A stretch of 64,000 bases of DNA from Scytalidium lignicola (Eukaryota; Ascomycota; Leotiomycetes), in the NCBI GenBank assembly GCA_002812745.2, contig NCSJ02000017.1:124001-188000 (forward strand). The letters are read 5' to 3'. Of the stretch, positions 46,477-57,864 are shown one piece after another. The notes under the pieces were generated by a model. It did not search any database. It saw only the letters and a program-made list of their open reading frames with translations, and had not been told where the DNA came from. The position numbers and the translations under genes are program-made. Within the stretch, counting starts at the first letter, position 1, and the number at the start of each line of letters is the position of its first letter.

Positions 46477-47262
46477 ATGTCACCTAAATACACCGATGCG
46501 GTTCAGGGCACTACTATTTACGATTACTTTGGGAACCGAGTTGTCCAATCAATCGCCTCTAATGGCCGCGTCGTTGCTGTTAAAGTGAAACCAGAAGTCG
46601 GCTTTGCAAGATCAGAAGCTCAAATGATGGAATATGCCTCACAGCAACCTGGAATTACAGCTCCACATGTCCTGGGCTGTTATGACGTTGATCCAGGAAT
46701 CACTACCATGGTTTCTGATCTTGTTCCGGGAGTTTCTCTAGATACAGTCTGGCATAAGATGAGCAAAGCACAACGAGATTCTATCAAGACGCAATTGAAA
46801 GAGCAAATCAGCAATTTTCGACGTTGTACTCAACCGTATATCGGTCGTCTTGACTATCAACCAACTCGTAATTTCTATGATCGCCTAAAGTTTAACTTTA
46901 TGGGACCATTTGATTCAGAAGCCGAGTTTGACAATTGGTGCTTATCTCGAGTTAAATCACCTTTAGCTCGTATAAAATGGAAATATCTCCTACCTAGAAT
47001 GCATCGAAAAGTCTCAAAAGCTTTTGTGCTTACGCATGGCGATCTTGCTGCAAGGAATATTATGGTTAAGGATGGGGTCATCACTGGTATTCTAGACTGG
47101 GAGAACGCTGGTTTCTTTCCTGAATACATTGAATGTGTGCTTGCTACTGAGATATGTGATCCGCATGAAGACTGGTGGAAACCGGTGTTGAAGGAAATTT
47201 TGGGACCTTGCAGATCAGACCGGTTGACGTTCCAAGCCTTGGTTAAGGACAGAGGCTGGTAA
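46477..47262 (+). CDS. Aminoglycoside-phosphotransferase-fold (APH/choline-kinase-like) protein
   Basis: Single exon, 261 residues. The kinase-like APH signature is clear: VVAVKVKPEVG (N-lobe), then THGDLAARNIMV (Brenner motif with the catalytic Asp) and ILDWENAGFFPEYIE (metal-binding Asp). Fungal members are numerous and mostly of unknown substrate; they phosphorylate small molecules or act on hydroxyl groups. Start chosen at the Met of MSPKYTDAV because upstream in-frame sequence lacks pattern. The protein is slightly short for the family but holds both motifs. Intact. Confidence 0.85.
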   Translation: MSPKYTDAVQGTTIYDYFGNRVVQSIASNGRVVAVKVKPEVGFARSEAQMMEYASQQPGITAPHVLGCYDVDPGITTMVSDLVPGVSLDTVWHKMSKAQRDSIKTQLKEQISNFRRCTQPYIGRLDYQPTRNFYDRLKFNFMGPFDSEAEFDNWCLSRVKSPLARIKWKYLLPRMHRKVSKAFVLTHGDLAARNIMVKDGVITGILDWENAGFFPEYIECVLATEICDPHEDWWKPVLKEILGPCRSDRLTFQALVKDRGW

Positions 47263-48149
47263 TACTGGAGTCATTGAATATGATAAGAGTTCCTTGCACA
47301 GTTCGGTGTTTATCTTAAGGGCGAGATAAAGGAGGAGTGAGTGCGTGAAGTGAGACAGCAGATTGGTTATTATAAAGTTTTGATGTTTGGCGGAGTTTTA
47401 TAAGTACATACACACAATTTAGAGAACTGAGGGGAAAATACAGGAATCTTTACCCTCCTAGCTTGAGAAAATCAGTACCCTAGTGCCATCCACTAAATTT
47501 TTACCTACCAATCTGCCAACACCCCCTACTTAACGTGCTTCTTTGACTTAGAACCGTTCAAAGATTTAGCAAATGAAGATAAGATAGTTTGTTAAACTAT
47601 AAAATTTCTTTATATTCTTAAGTTAAACAATGTTGTATAGCTTGTTTTTATAGGATATCACTAAAAAAAAACAGGCCAGCCTACGGTAATTGTAACAGTA
47701 CAACGCAGCACCGTAACTGTAGCGAGATTTATTGTGGGTTTATAGTATGCGGAGAAATTCGTGTTGTAGACATACAGTATGTAGGCTTCTATAGACATCT
47801 GACATAACACTTCTGCGGTATAATTATGCAAAATCCGACGATGATAGCATTCCGAATGGTGTTTGCCTAATTTTCGACTCGTGTTACACAGGCTAATTGC
47901 ACCGATTCCCATAGAATAGATTGACCAAATAACTACTAAATTAACTACTGTCCAGTGGGCAAGTATGGCTGGCCACTTGTATAGGGTAGGTCCCCTATAA
48001 CTCGGCCATATTATGGGCCGTATTACAGCTCTACAGTGGTCGTCTAGGCACCTGTAGGCAACCGTAGGCTCTGACTCAACAACTCGGTTATAGCTGTTGT
48101 GTTTTAAAGTTGGATTTTTAGACAATCAACTCCCGCTCAATATCTACAT
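47263..48149. other. Intergenic, 887 bp
   Basis: Holds a 154-codon minus-strand ORF (47661-48125) without family resemblance, probably chance. The right end is the promoter of the phosphatase gene. Confidence 0.45.
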
Positions 48150-48728
48150 ATGCCCCCACTGCTGAACCTAATGGCTAAAGCAAAACGCGAAAAAAAGACA
48201 GGTTCAGTCAGTCAAGAAGCAGCAACGCTTATCTATCCGCCATCACTTTACCTTGGCCCACGCTCCGCCGCATCAGATGCAGCCTTTCTCAACTCACACT
48301 CCATTACACATGTCCTAAGCATCGGCACAACACCATCAACTCAGGTGCCTAGTGTAACATACCATCGGCTGGCTTTGACGGATTCACAAACATCATCTAT
48401 ATCTAAGGTCACTAATGCTGCGGTAGAAATCGTCGATAGTGTGATCGTAGGGGAGACCGGCAAGATTTTGATACATTGCTCCGCCGCGGTCTCGCGCTCC
48501 CCTACGATTGTGACTAGCTATCTAATGGTTAGACAAAAATTGTCCTTGAAAGAGGCCCTTGGAAGCCTCATTCTCGCCCGGCCAACCGTATGCCCAAATC
48601 CAGGGTTTTTACGGCAATTGCAGGAGCTAGAGAAAGAACTACATGGAAGTGTGACGCTGGATATTCAAGAGTTGCCAAAGAGGCGAGAAGATCGGGAAAT
48701 GTTGTTTAAGGATGCTATTCCTCAATAA
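48150..48728 (+). CDS. Dual-specificity protein phosphatase
   Basis: Single exon, 192 residues. After a basic N-terminus it shows the DSP fold: LYLGPRSAASDAAFLNSHSI, THVLSIGTTPS, then the Cys-based loop ILIHCSAAVSRSPT (HCX5RS) and the helix with SLKEALGSLILARPTV. Cys and Arg of the catalytic loop are present, and a Asp is available in the preceding LALTDSQ. It dephosphorylates Tyr and Ser/Thr residues, often on MAP kinases. A second in-frame Met lies at codon 10. The gene is intact. Confidence 0.9.
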   Translation: MPPLLNLMAKAKREKKTGSVSQEAATLIYPPSLYLGPRSAASDAAFLNSHSITHVLSIGTTPSTQVPSVTYHRLALTDSQTSSISKVTNAAVEIVDSVIVGETGKILIHCSAAVSRSPTIVTSYLMVRQKLSLKEALGSLILARPTVCPNPGFLRQLQELEKELHGSVTLDIQELPKRREDREMLFKDAIPQ

Positions 48729-49246
48729 ACTAGCAAGATTGTTTAGACATTGCTGTCTGCTGCTAGCTTAATTTGCCAGCTTTTGAGTACTGCCACCGAT
48801 CTGAAGCTTTGTATCTCAGATATTCAAATCGTTATACAACGAAACAAGGCTGCGGAAAGCTAGTTACATACTCGGATATCAACGGTCATGGTTTTGATTC
48901 GTCAATATGAGAAATCAGACCAATATATCTAGCATCAAGTCGTGACGCACTAATTTAAGAATCTCTTCCGGTAACCTGTCGCACATTAATCTCCAGGTAT
49001 TTTGGTTAAAATTCTCGCCAAGCAGTTCTGCCATATGTCTTGCCGTTTCTACTCTCATCGATAGTGGCCATTGCCGCTTCTCTAGACTTTTACGACACTG
49101 GCGACAAATATGTCTAATTATGTCGCTCGAAGGGCGTACCATGGAAAAACCTAAACACAAGGGCGCATCTAGGCGAATAAATTTAATCAACTCTGGCATA
49201 CAAATGGAATATTGAATTTCCATGTCTACACTTTTTGGTAACAATA
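48729..49246. other. Intergenic, 518 bp
   Basis: A 114-codon minus-strand ORF (48915-49259) overlaps the GFA start and has no recognised domain. I do not support it as a gene, although a small helical protein cannot be excluded. Confidence 0.4.
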
Positions 49247-49884
49247 ATGGCAAACACAAAGAGTGATCATCCAGAATCTATTTCGGGGGGTTGTCTATGC
49301 GGGTCTATTCGCTATAGAGTTGACACCTCTGATAAATACAGCTGGCCTCTCGAGGTATGACATCTGATTTAATTATAATCTCTCTTTCACTTACCCTCCT
49401 CTCTAACATTATCAAATCTTGCTAAAAAAAAATAAAGTCTGCAACGTGCCAATGCACCATGTGTCGAAAATGGACCTCAAGCCTGGTAGCCCAATTCCTT
49501 GTCCTCCAGCCCTCACAGATTTCACCCAGTCTCAACTTCTTTCCCACATACAGAGAATTTAGCTCCTCCCCTAGACGCTATCGAGGCTTTTGTGGAAACT
49601 GTGGTAGTTCACTGATCTGGAGATCTGAGGATAACACGAAGACTTTGGATCTATTCATTGGAACGATTGACGAGAAATGGCTAGTTGGAGACAAAGTTGA
49701 AGGCTCCGAGAAGCATACTAAGTTTGGGGTAATTGCTGAACGCAAAGGGGGGGTTGGAAAGCAACTTGCTACACCTAATCAGTTTCAGTATTGGTGTGAG
49801 AACGCAATCGAGGGCATCACTGATATTTTAAATGGAGGAGTAAGGTATTGGAGGGAAGATAGAGACGGAAGTCCACTACCATGA
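49247..49884 (+). CDS. GFA-type (glutathione-dependent formaldehyde-activating / CENP-V-like) zinc protein
   Basis: Two exons, 49247-49354 and 49438-49884, join in phase to 184 residues. The zinc ligands are in place: GGCLCGSIRY in exon 1, CQCTMCRKW at the start of exon 2, and FCGNCGSSLIW further on. This is the Mss4-like beta-fold of GFA enzymes, which bind S-hydroxymethyl-glutathione or related adducts; many fungal copies have unknown substrates. Start taken at ATG 49247 because it yields a complete first zinc motif. An A-run (A9) lies in the intron before the acceptor. The gene is intact. Confidence 0.88.
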
Positions 49885-50314
49885 GAAATTAAAATATTCC
49901 CATTGTTGATCTTACGAGATGAGAGAGGGATTGTTTCCGCAAATAAATGCACATTCTCTAGCACCCTGCCCACACTTGCGCAATTAACTAGTAATTTAGA
50001 GCCAAATTAGCTGGATATAGGCAAATGGTCGCGGCTCATTATTCCATTAGTTGTATCCTTACAATCCAATTTTACTGCTACAGCAGCATGAAAAATTGCC
50101 CTTTCCTAGTCTAATTTCTGTAGAGAAAGATACGTTAAAGTCAGATATTGAAACGTTATTTTACCCCATAATGATATAGTGACAATGGAAACCGAGTTAG
50201 AATTGGTTTTATTCTATCCTTTGTTGCTTGGGAGTATCTATCTTCGTAAAAGGCCATTATACATCCATCTCATCACGTTTTCCTTCGAGGAGGGAGGTAA
50301 ACTCCTACCTACAA
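49885..50314. other. Intergenic, 430 bp
   Basis: Lies between convergent genes. AT-rich, with no ORF or repeat of note. Confidence 0.5.
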
Positions 50315-52405
50315 TTATGGTAAACTCAGGAACAAGGCTTCCATTTTAGTATAATTTGGAGTTCCCAATCCAGTCACTGGATCCCAACCCTCTACCGCGG
50401 CGAACCCGTCTGTGCCACAGCCAGTATTGTTTCCCGACGCAATGTCATTCAAGACTTCCGGGTGTTGATATAAGACAGGGTTGAGGAATCCGATTGGGCC
50501 TTTTCCAACCTGTAGACGTGCCTCATTTAGAAGTGTAACAACAGCACCAAAGACAGGAGATGATGCGCTAGTACCGCCAATGGAAAAGAATGTCCCATTG
50601 ATGGAAACAGAGAAATTAACTCCGTTGGCCGAAACGTCTGGAAAACCACGAACAACTTGAGTATTGTTATAAACTGAGTTATTATATGGCGGAGCGTGCT
50701 TGGCGTAATAGTGTGCAACTGCCTCCTTTTGATAGTCTGGGAGTGGAAAGAGATTGCTAAAGCCACCAGTGGAGAATATAGCGGCAGATTCTGGAGTATG
50801 GGCAGATACATTTGAAGAAAGGCTGGTAGCCCTAACAGAAGTAATGTAAGGACATGTACCGGGAAACATAGGATTGAAAATCCTGTAATTGGCCCCAGAT
50901 GGCGTATATCCGCCACTAGGGGTCAAGCATACACTTTGAAGTCCAGCAACACCACCGTTTCCAGATGAGAACAACATCTTATATAAAACGTCAATCTATA
51001 TCTCTTCGTCTATAATTAATAATAACGAAAATACAAACGTGATACCCATGAGTCCTAATTTCATATACTCATAACATTGTCGTCTAAAGTAAGCTGGTGG
51101 ATGGCTGGTTTCATTCAAACCGTATGAGACGGATCTAAATGCTTTGTTAACTAAGAGAACCTTATTTGTAAGCTATAACAAAGTTCACTGACATCACATT
51201 TGCAGGCTTATATGTGTTACAGTCCGGCTGCCCCTGGTATGCTGTTGCTGAGAAGTTATGAGGGTAAATTGCGTTTTAGGTTGGATTATCTCCACCATCG
51301 TAAGTGCAATATGACACATCGACTGCATCTAGGAAATTGTTGTTGGTCGCAGGTTGAAATAACACGTCATCGCCAGTTTGATACATAGAGACAGGCTGTG
51401 GGTACACGAGAGCAATAGCAAATTGAAGGTTGAGATTAGATTCTCCAAGAGTTGCAGAGTCATTGCCGGGGGCTAAATAGCCACCATCGATTGGTAAATA
51501 TACAGGGCTGGTACCACTTGGAACTTCTGTATAAGTTTCCAAAAAGAGATCAAGATCAGCCTGGCTATAAGAATTTCCTGCAAATTCTACAATTCCATAA
51601 GAGTTTTTTTGAATCATTGAATTTCCCTTTTGGAATTCTACACTTATAAAACTTGTTAGCTTTATCCCTTCACTCGGATCCTGTCAAAAACCTACATTGC
51701 ACGAAGACAGTCGGGTGTAATCTGATCATCACAATTACTAATATTTTGATCGCTAGACAAGTCTGGATGTATAGGACCTCCAATTTTAGGACTAGGCTGT
51801 GAGACAGCTTTATTAGAAGTGTCTTGTTTTGCTTGATTTGTAATTTTGACAGCTACATCGAATTGAACGGTTAGAGTAATAAAATAAATGTAATCTTTTA
51901 AAGAGGCAGGGATCTTATAAGATTCACTACTAATGTATACTTGCCCTGATTGGTGTTGATATACACTGTACTTGGTCTGAAGAAGATTCTGCAGCTTTTC
52001 CACCGTAACATCGAAAAAGAGCTAATGTTTCCCTTTGGACAACTTCATCCGTTTCCTATTAATTCCTGCATCAACTATCCATGCCTGAACTGCGTTGATG
52101 ATTTCTGCCGAGGGTTGAAAGAATTCGGCAACCTTTGTAGCTGTCCAATGCTGTCCGTATGTAGGTGACTGGGGATCCGATACTGCTAGCAGATGATCAT
52201 GCCCTTTTGCTAGGTTCGGCTGAACTAATCCAATTTTTGTGAGTAGAATTGTTGACGGATTCGCAGGAGACTCGAACTTCCATGAGTGTGGTAGAGAATC
52301 ACGTTTCTCATGCACCACATATGAGAATTGTGGATGCGCAAAAGTAGGGGAGATGCTCACGCTGACCAGGCCACCAGCTAGAGCAAGAGCCGAAGAGAAC
52401 CACAT
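50315..52405 (-). pseudogene. Sedolisin (S53 tripeptidyl-peptidase-like) pseudogene
   Basis: Exons traced on the minus strand give a full-length sedolisin: signal peptide MWFSSALALAGGLVSVS, activation prodomain (SWKFESPANPSTILLTKIGL), linker CDDQITPDCLRA, and the subtilase-like core with catalytic Ser in GGTSASSPV. Breaks: TAG at 52022-52024 replaces an expected Trp (KH-stop-LFFD), and TAA at 51276-51278 replaces CAA or GAA in PT-stop-NAIYP. Two active-site Asp are Asn: the Glu-x3-Asp pair reads ESNLN (51429-51431), and the oxyanion-hole SSGD reads SSGN (50957-50959). All four changes are one-step C:G to T:A. The gene would encode a secreted acid protease; this copy is dead and looks RIP-affected. 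Confidence 0.85.
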
Positions 52406-53304
52406 CCTGCTGGAGTCTGCGGTCGTTGCAAAAGGAACCTCTGCCCTAAATTAAAACGATGAGGGGTACCTTCCATATTTATTGCGCCTACGGAGAGTAT
52501 GGTAACACCATGAATTCGTATTTCTTTAGATGATCGACGGTTGACCGCCCCACCCCATACGAGTTAGAGATATTGCTGACCTTGTACTTATGTACAGTAA
52601 TCTTACGGTAAACGGAGATTTCTAGCCATTTCCGGTATTGTGCTAATCACGAGATAAATCGACTTTTTCCCTGGGCATACAGATAACCTCCTTCTGTTTA
52701 CAGTAACGTCTGAAATAAGCTTCTCTAGACACCTATGCGGTACTGTTCAATGGACGAACGAATTCTAACTTAAAGGATGGAATGCAACTGCCTGAAAGGA
52801 AGATCTCGGAGTTAAATCGCCTCAGCGAGGGACAATGAATATTTTTGTCCTCGTAAATGCACATTATTTGCACGTATTAATATTGTAGTAAGACCCAAAT
52901 TCCTACCACGGTAGCAGTTTGATTACCAATATGGAGGTTCTAAGCAAAAGGCCTATAACTGGGAGCGGTAATGGATTCACCTTCTCTTGTGTCAAGTAAG
53001 GAAAACTCAATTTCTTCATTCTCAAATAAATGCCTGCCCTAGTCTTAAAGTATTGAAGACTTGAAATGAGGACAACCCATATGAGTTATTAGGCAATGTG
53101 AGCTCTATTGATCTCTCACTAAATGACAACATTTCAAGCTTTGCTTTATTAAGGAATATTTAATTTGATCTTTCTCATCATTTAATGCTTTGATACTTCG
53201 ATAACTGTATTCCTTTGACTAACTTTTAAGTTAATAGTTCTAGGTTGAGTGTAGTTAAACATACAGAATACTTCGTCCTTCACTCAAACGACTTAGACTG
53301 ACTG
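52406..53304. other. Gene-free stretch, 899 bp
   Basis: Promoter side of the sedolisin pseudogene at the left end and 3' UTR of the esterase gene at the right. No supported ORF or repeat. Confidence 0.5.
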
Positions 53305-54582
53305 CTATACAGGCAGAGTGGAATTTGCTAGTATGCAAGTCCCTAAAACCGGCCCTTCGATTCTTGCTGTAGCATTTATTATCCACTCTTGAAGAGGGCT
53401 TGTCCCGCATTTAAGTCCTAGCACAAAGCTTTGTGCAACAATGTCGGCTAGGTATGGCGCAGTGTGCGTGTGGTCCATAGGATAATTCTCATCAATTATC
53501 TGAGGGCCCAGGTTCTTCATGGCTTGTGCAGCATACTGGCTATGCGACACGTAGTAAACACCTGCGGAGGGGCCACCAAGTTCACTAGCCGCAAGCCTAG
53601 TTGGGAGGGTTTTGATTAATCCTAGGGAAATAAACAGTAGCTAAATTGTGGGATATCATACCAAGCAAAATATGTAAACCGATTAGGAGCATAAAAGTAA
53701 GTTCCTGTCTCCCATGGATTGTCTGGAGTTGGAGCTGAGAGCACGACTTTAGCACCTTTCTCCAGGAACATATTCGAAGCTTCAATTAGATACGTAGGAT
53801 ACGTTTGGACTATCTCCGTTTCATTGCTGAAAAGCAACAGATTAGTGACCATATGGAAATTTCCAAAAATGTACGTACTTATAGACAGTCGGACAAGTCT
53901 CATTTCCTGCACATTTCAAAATTAGCTGTAAAGACTCCTAGATCAAGGAGAAAGAGCTAACTTACCAGCACCCGGACAATCAGCTCTTCCGATGTCATTA
54001 TTTGCTGGGTAAGGACTCCCGCCATCATTATGCCCAAACTCAATTATAACCCAGTCGCCAGGCTTCAGTAAGGTTGCAATATGCTGGAAACGTCCTTCTC
54101 TCGTATAGCTCCTCGCACTACGTCCTGCAACAGCAAGGTTATCTACGTGGATGAGGCTTGAATTGAAACTATAGTGCAAGTATTGGCCCCAGCCCTCTGT
54201 CCCATTACCACCTCCATCTGGTGCTTCGGTACTATCTCCGGCTAGGTAGATTATTGGAATTGGAGGTGTTGGGGTTGTAGTTGGAGTTGGGAGACAAGCA
54301 CAACCACTTAAGATTCGAGAGGTTGTATCTGGCGCGCTGCATGCTGTTGCCCAGGCTGGTAAAGCGGTTAAAGTAGGCATTGAAGTATACGTAGCACAGA
54401 ACCCATCGGCATGCTGGATCATTGCTCTCTGAAGAAGTTAGTGTCACCGAAGCAACTGAAAGATGTAGCTAATAATGAGATACCAAACAATTGTCATGAT
54501 TACAATCTCGAGCCTTGAGTAACAAACTCGGGGATGCTCCGGTGAGAGCTGCAAGCGCAGGAAAAATAAGGATAGACTTCAT
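53305..54582 (-). CDS. Rhamnogalacturonan acetylesterase-like SGNH hydrolase, secreted
   Basis: Five exons (54582-54484, 54428-53966, 53906-53879, 53826-53662, 53596-53305) join in phase to 348 residues. Signal peptide [19 protein letters not shown] Cys-containing N-terminal segment and a Thr/Pro linker ([10 protein letters not shown]) precede the SGNH core. Catalytic motifs: LAGDST (Ser), NLAVAGRSA (Gly), IEFGHND (Asn block) and DHTH (Asp and His). This matches carbohydrate esterase family 12, which removes acetyl groups from pectin rhamnogalacturonan. The short 28-nt exon (53906-53879) restores frame and Cys pattern. The gene is intact and suggests plant cell-wall contact. Confidence 0.88.
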
Positions 54583-55180
54583 CGTAGACGTTAAATTATA
54601 ACAATAAAGCTTGGAAACAACGTTGATTCTGCAAATCCTGCATGAGATAGACACCAACTCTCCACTATATGCTTTGGAAAGAATTCATTTTTATCTCAAC
54701 ATAACACAACTAACGCACTAGCACAGCATTCCCCCTTCCGTTAACCCGAAAAGCTCTTGAACATCTCCCACCTTGTTGCCTATCCGATTCTTGTTTTCAA
54801 TAATTAAATTCACCCACCAATATAATTTCTCGTTAATATATGTACCGAGGCCAACCCCGCGATTCGAAGACACCAAATTGCAGCTCGGTGAAATAAATTC
54901 CGAATGCTATATTCCAATTATTGTTGGCCTCTAGTTCTATTTGTTAATACTGTTTTGCACTATCACTTTTAGCAAACACGATATTGGGCAATTAATCTCA
55001 AAAATCTTAACAATTGAAATTTTCTACTACAGTAGGAACTTAAAAGTCAAATTGCAGGAAGAGCAGTATAGATTCAACGAACATCTAAAGTGACTTGAAA
55101 TTCAACACCATTGCTACTTTGTAACCTAAGCTTTTCGTTTTTCAGTCAAAGCGAAAATTTTAGTAAATTCACTGTCAGAA
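54583..55180. other. Intergenic, 598 bp
   Basis: Promoter of the esterase gene (left) and 3' end of the monooxygenase gene (right). AT-rich, no repeat or ORF of note. Confidence 0.5.
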
Positions 55181-56236
55181 TCAAACAGTAAATCTTCCGA
55201 GTGCATTTGTCAATGATTGAAATGCACCATCCCTCAACTCTTTCACAATCTCAGCTGCTCCTTTAATTTCATTTACGAGCCCTACTCCTGTCCCTGCCCA
55301 TATTGCAGCCCTAACATCTCCACCAAACCCTTTATGTGGTTCCATGGCGGCATTGTTATACCTCTCTCGAATCTCTTCGACTGAAACACCGCTTAAAAAG
55401 TCGTTGTAGCTTGTGTTCGCCACTGCCCTACCATCATAAGCTGCCGGCCAGATACTCTTACCCTTGATCTCATCAAATATAGTGCCACGGACGGTACCAA
55501 ATCCTCCATCATTAGTTCGCAGGATTACGTCCCTATACTCCTCTGCAGGTAATTCTACTTCCTTGCTAGCTAAGAACCTAGTCCCTAACACCACACCATC
55601 TGCCCCAGAAGCTAGTGCGGCCGCAACACCTCTTCCGTCAGCAATGCCGCCAGTTGCAAATATACACATCTTCTGAAAGTTCATTTTGTCCAGACTATCT
55701 CTCATTTCGGGAACAAGACTAATTATTCCAGCCCCAGGGCGCGGCCCATGTCCCCCTGCGTCCGACCCTTGCATGACGAGTGCATCAGGAGAACATTTCT
55801 CAGCTACTTGAATCCCCTTTGCAATACTAGCGATCGAGATCCATATGGAGGTGGATGGAGATACCGATCGTATAGCTCTTACCCATATAGCAAAGTCGTC
55901 TGTTTCTTTTGGGCAAGACAGCCATATCACTGCCGGCGGATATTTTGCTATAACAGCTACAGCTTCTTCTAGCTTTGCAGCGAAAAGGAGAAAGCCAACT
56001 CCAATTGGGAGTGTCCCATTTGCAGGTTTGTTTATTTTTGCGTTCTCGAGGGAAGAAGTGGCAGATTTTAAACACCCCTCAAGTAATCTCATATCATTAG
56101 CACTTCCAATAAAGCCAATTCCCCCAGCTGCACTGACAGTAAGGGCGAGTTCTGCACCTGCAAATCCTGCCATGGGTGCGTTTGTAATGAGCGGTAGCGT
56201 AGTCCATGGGTACTGTTCTTTTATCTGCAGCCTCAT
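55181..56236 (-). CDS. Nitronate monooxygenase (2-nitropropane dioxygenase family)
   Basis: Single exon, 351 residues. TIM-barrel FMN enzyme: N-terminal TLPLITNAPMAGFAGAELAL, then GGIGFIG, then MQGSDAGGHG with the flavin-contacting and catalytic His, then TGGIADGRGVAAALASGADG and the phosphate-binding LGTRFL. Such enzymes oxidise alkyl nitronates with O2 and protect against nitro compounds such as propionate-3-nitronate. The start is the first Met before the barrel. Gene intact; neighbours give no pathway clue. Confidence 0.92.
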   Translation of the reverse strand: MRLQIKEQYPWTTLPLITNAPMAGFAGAELALTVSAAGGIGFIGSANDMRLLEGCLKSATSSLENAKINKPANGTLPIGVGFLLFAAKLEEAVAVIAKYPPAVIWLSCPKETDDFAIWVRAIRSVSPSTSIWISIASIAKGIQVAEKCSPDALVMQGSDAGGHGPRPGAGIISLVPEMRDSLDKMNFQKMCIFATGGIADGRGVAAALASGADGVVLGTRFLASKEVELPAEEYRDVILRTNDGGFGTVRGTIFDEIKGKSIWPAAYDGRAVANTSYNDFLSGVSVEEIRERYNNAAMEPHKGFGGDVRAAIWAGTGVGLVNEIKGAAEIVKELRDGAFQSLTNALGRFTV

Positions 56237-57081
56237 AGTTGCGAGTGTTAAAGGTGAGGAGTAAACGTATTCGCAACAACGAGAGATTATTATGATGACT
56301 CAGAGTAAAGACTCTCTGAAGTATATATAAGTCGGGCCTGCTTATGTGCCGATCGACACAAACTAGAATAACCGTGGGAACTTGAGGCTTGATCGCTATT
56401 TTCTAGGAGGTTTTGTTTTTCACCAGTCGGATTAGGAAATATATTGCTCTTTTCAAAATTGTCAAGAAAATGGTAACTCGCTACGCTCGTAGGAGGGGTG
56501 CGAAGCATACCCATATAATTACACGTGATTTATTATACTGTACTGTCTATAAATCCACCCAATTCACATGGTTAATTGGGCTATGTGTACGTATTATATG
56601 AATTCAATTCAATTCATTCTAATTCGGGTTATCTAATTGTACGGTATGTACCTCCGTACAGTGCAGTGACAAAAGTATTCGTACAGGGTCCGTGCACGCT
56701 GACATTTCAGCAATGCTACTTCGAAGAAAGACCTTCAATTTCCTTGTATTTGTATACTACCTGCCCGCTTGAAGTACGGCTCTACATCTATTATGCTGAA
56801 TCACATTTCCAGGGCCTCCGTTCTGTGGAGCGATAGATTAAAGCCACTGCAATGTAGCTGATTAATTAACGAATTTTCCTTTGGAACTTCGTGTACGTAT
56901 ATGACGTCGGGATAAACCACACAAATATTGCGCAGGTTCGCTATGATAATCTAGCTAAAGTTCATAGTATAAAAACATACTTCGCGATGGTTGAGACTCC
57001 CTTTGCCTGAATCTCTCATTCTTACTTTTAATGAGCTAACAAGCTACCACCACAACACAGCTCTTAACATAGCGCTTAACT
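56237..57081. other. Intergenic, 845 bp
   Basis: Small ORFs only. A palindrome-like GTACCTCCGTACAGTG lies near 56649, related in sequence to the CGGAGGT ends found at 21307 and 29035. It may be a remnant of the same element family. Confidence 0.45.
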
Positions 57082-57864
57082 ATGAAGCCCGTCAACTATG
57101 AAGAGTTAGCGACTCTGGTTGAGGAGAAGCCCATAGTTATCTTAAATAAGGCTGCTATGGGACCTAATTTAGTCGATAGACTCATTCGTCACTCTGCCGG
57201 TAGCATCGCGACGAAGCAAAGTGGAATACGACTGCCTCTCGAAATAAGGCTGAGAATACTTACTTTCGCTTCTCTCGGTCGTCTTAAGACCGGCAACTGC
57301 TGCTTGGTTCAGCCCCAATCCATAGAAGACAGCACTAACGGAGAATGCCTCATCTGCTTGCCGATTAGTTAAAAGACGCGGAAACGGTGTAGGAACCTCG
57401 AGAGCGACTGGGACATCCAAAGGTACGAGCACTTCCTCGCTAGACCTGACAACTTCTCCCCTCAATGTCTTAAAGATCGCCCCTTCGACATACCAGAACG
57501 CCAATCTATGGATGATAAGGACATAATCAAGATCAAGATGACGACGCTCAAATCGACACCGTACATGCTATTCACCAATATCACAGTTCCTGACGTCATC
57601 TCGAGGGTTGAGCATCGTCTATGCGGGCTCTGTGGGGGAAGTCGACAAATATGTCCATATCCTCGATGCAGCTGGGGTCTGGGTGCTGACTTTTTTGGAG
57701 GTCGAAACTGTGGCTGCGGTGTTGTAGTATGACCACTTTGCATTGGACTAGAGGTTGCGGACGAGTATTTTAATCGTTACATGGAAGATTGGGAAGATGG
57801 AATGCCCGAAGAAGAATTAGAAGCATGGTGTGAAGAGCGTTTTGCCGAGTTAGGATATAGATAG
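57082..57864 (+). pseudogene. F-box-like protein pseudogene with two in-frame stops
   Basis: A single frame runs 261 codons from 57082 to 57864 apart from TAA at 57370-57372 and TGA at 57730-57732. It starts MKPVNYEELATL, has an F-box-like helix GIRLPLEIRLRILTFASLGR, a Cys-x2-Cys pattern ECLIC, a Cys-rich stretch (RLCGLCGGSRQICPYPRC, NCGCG) and an acidic tail EYFNRYMEDWEDGMPEEELE. The frame stays open after both stops and the codons there remain protein-like, so one gene once covered it all. Both stops are one C-to-T step from CAA and CGA. F-box proteins recruit substrates to SCF ubiquitin ligases; the partner is unknown. Confidence 0.65.

Noticed and set aside
47661..48125. 154-codon minus-strand ORF
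   Set aside because: No domain, signal or repeat pattern; composition is like random AT-rich translation, and it fills a promoter region.
48915..49259. 114-codon minus-strand ORF
   Set aside because: No recognised family and it overlaps the start of the well-supported GFA gene on the other strand.
57169..57504. Minus-strand ORF with a PRLLTNRQ-like stretch
   Set aside because: The plus strand of the same DNA shows an F-box-like helix, Cys pairs and an open frame well beyond, which explains the region better.
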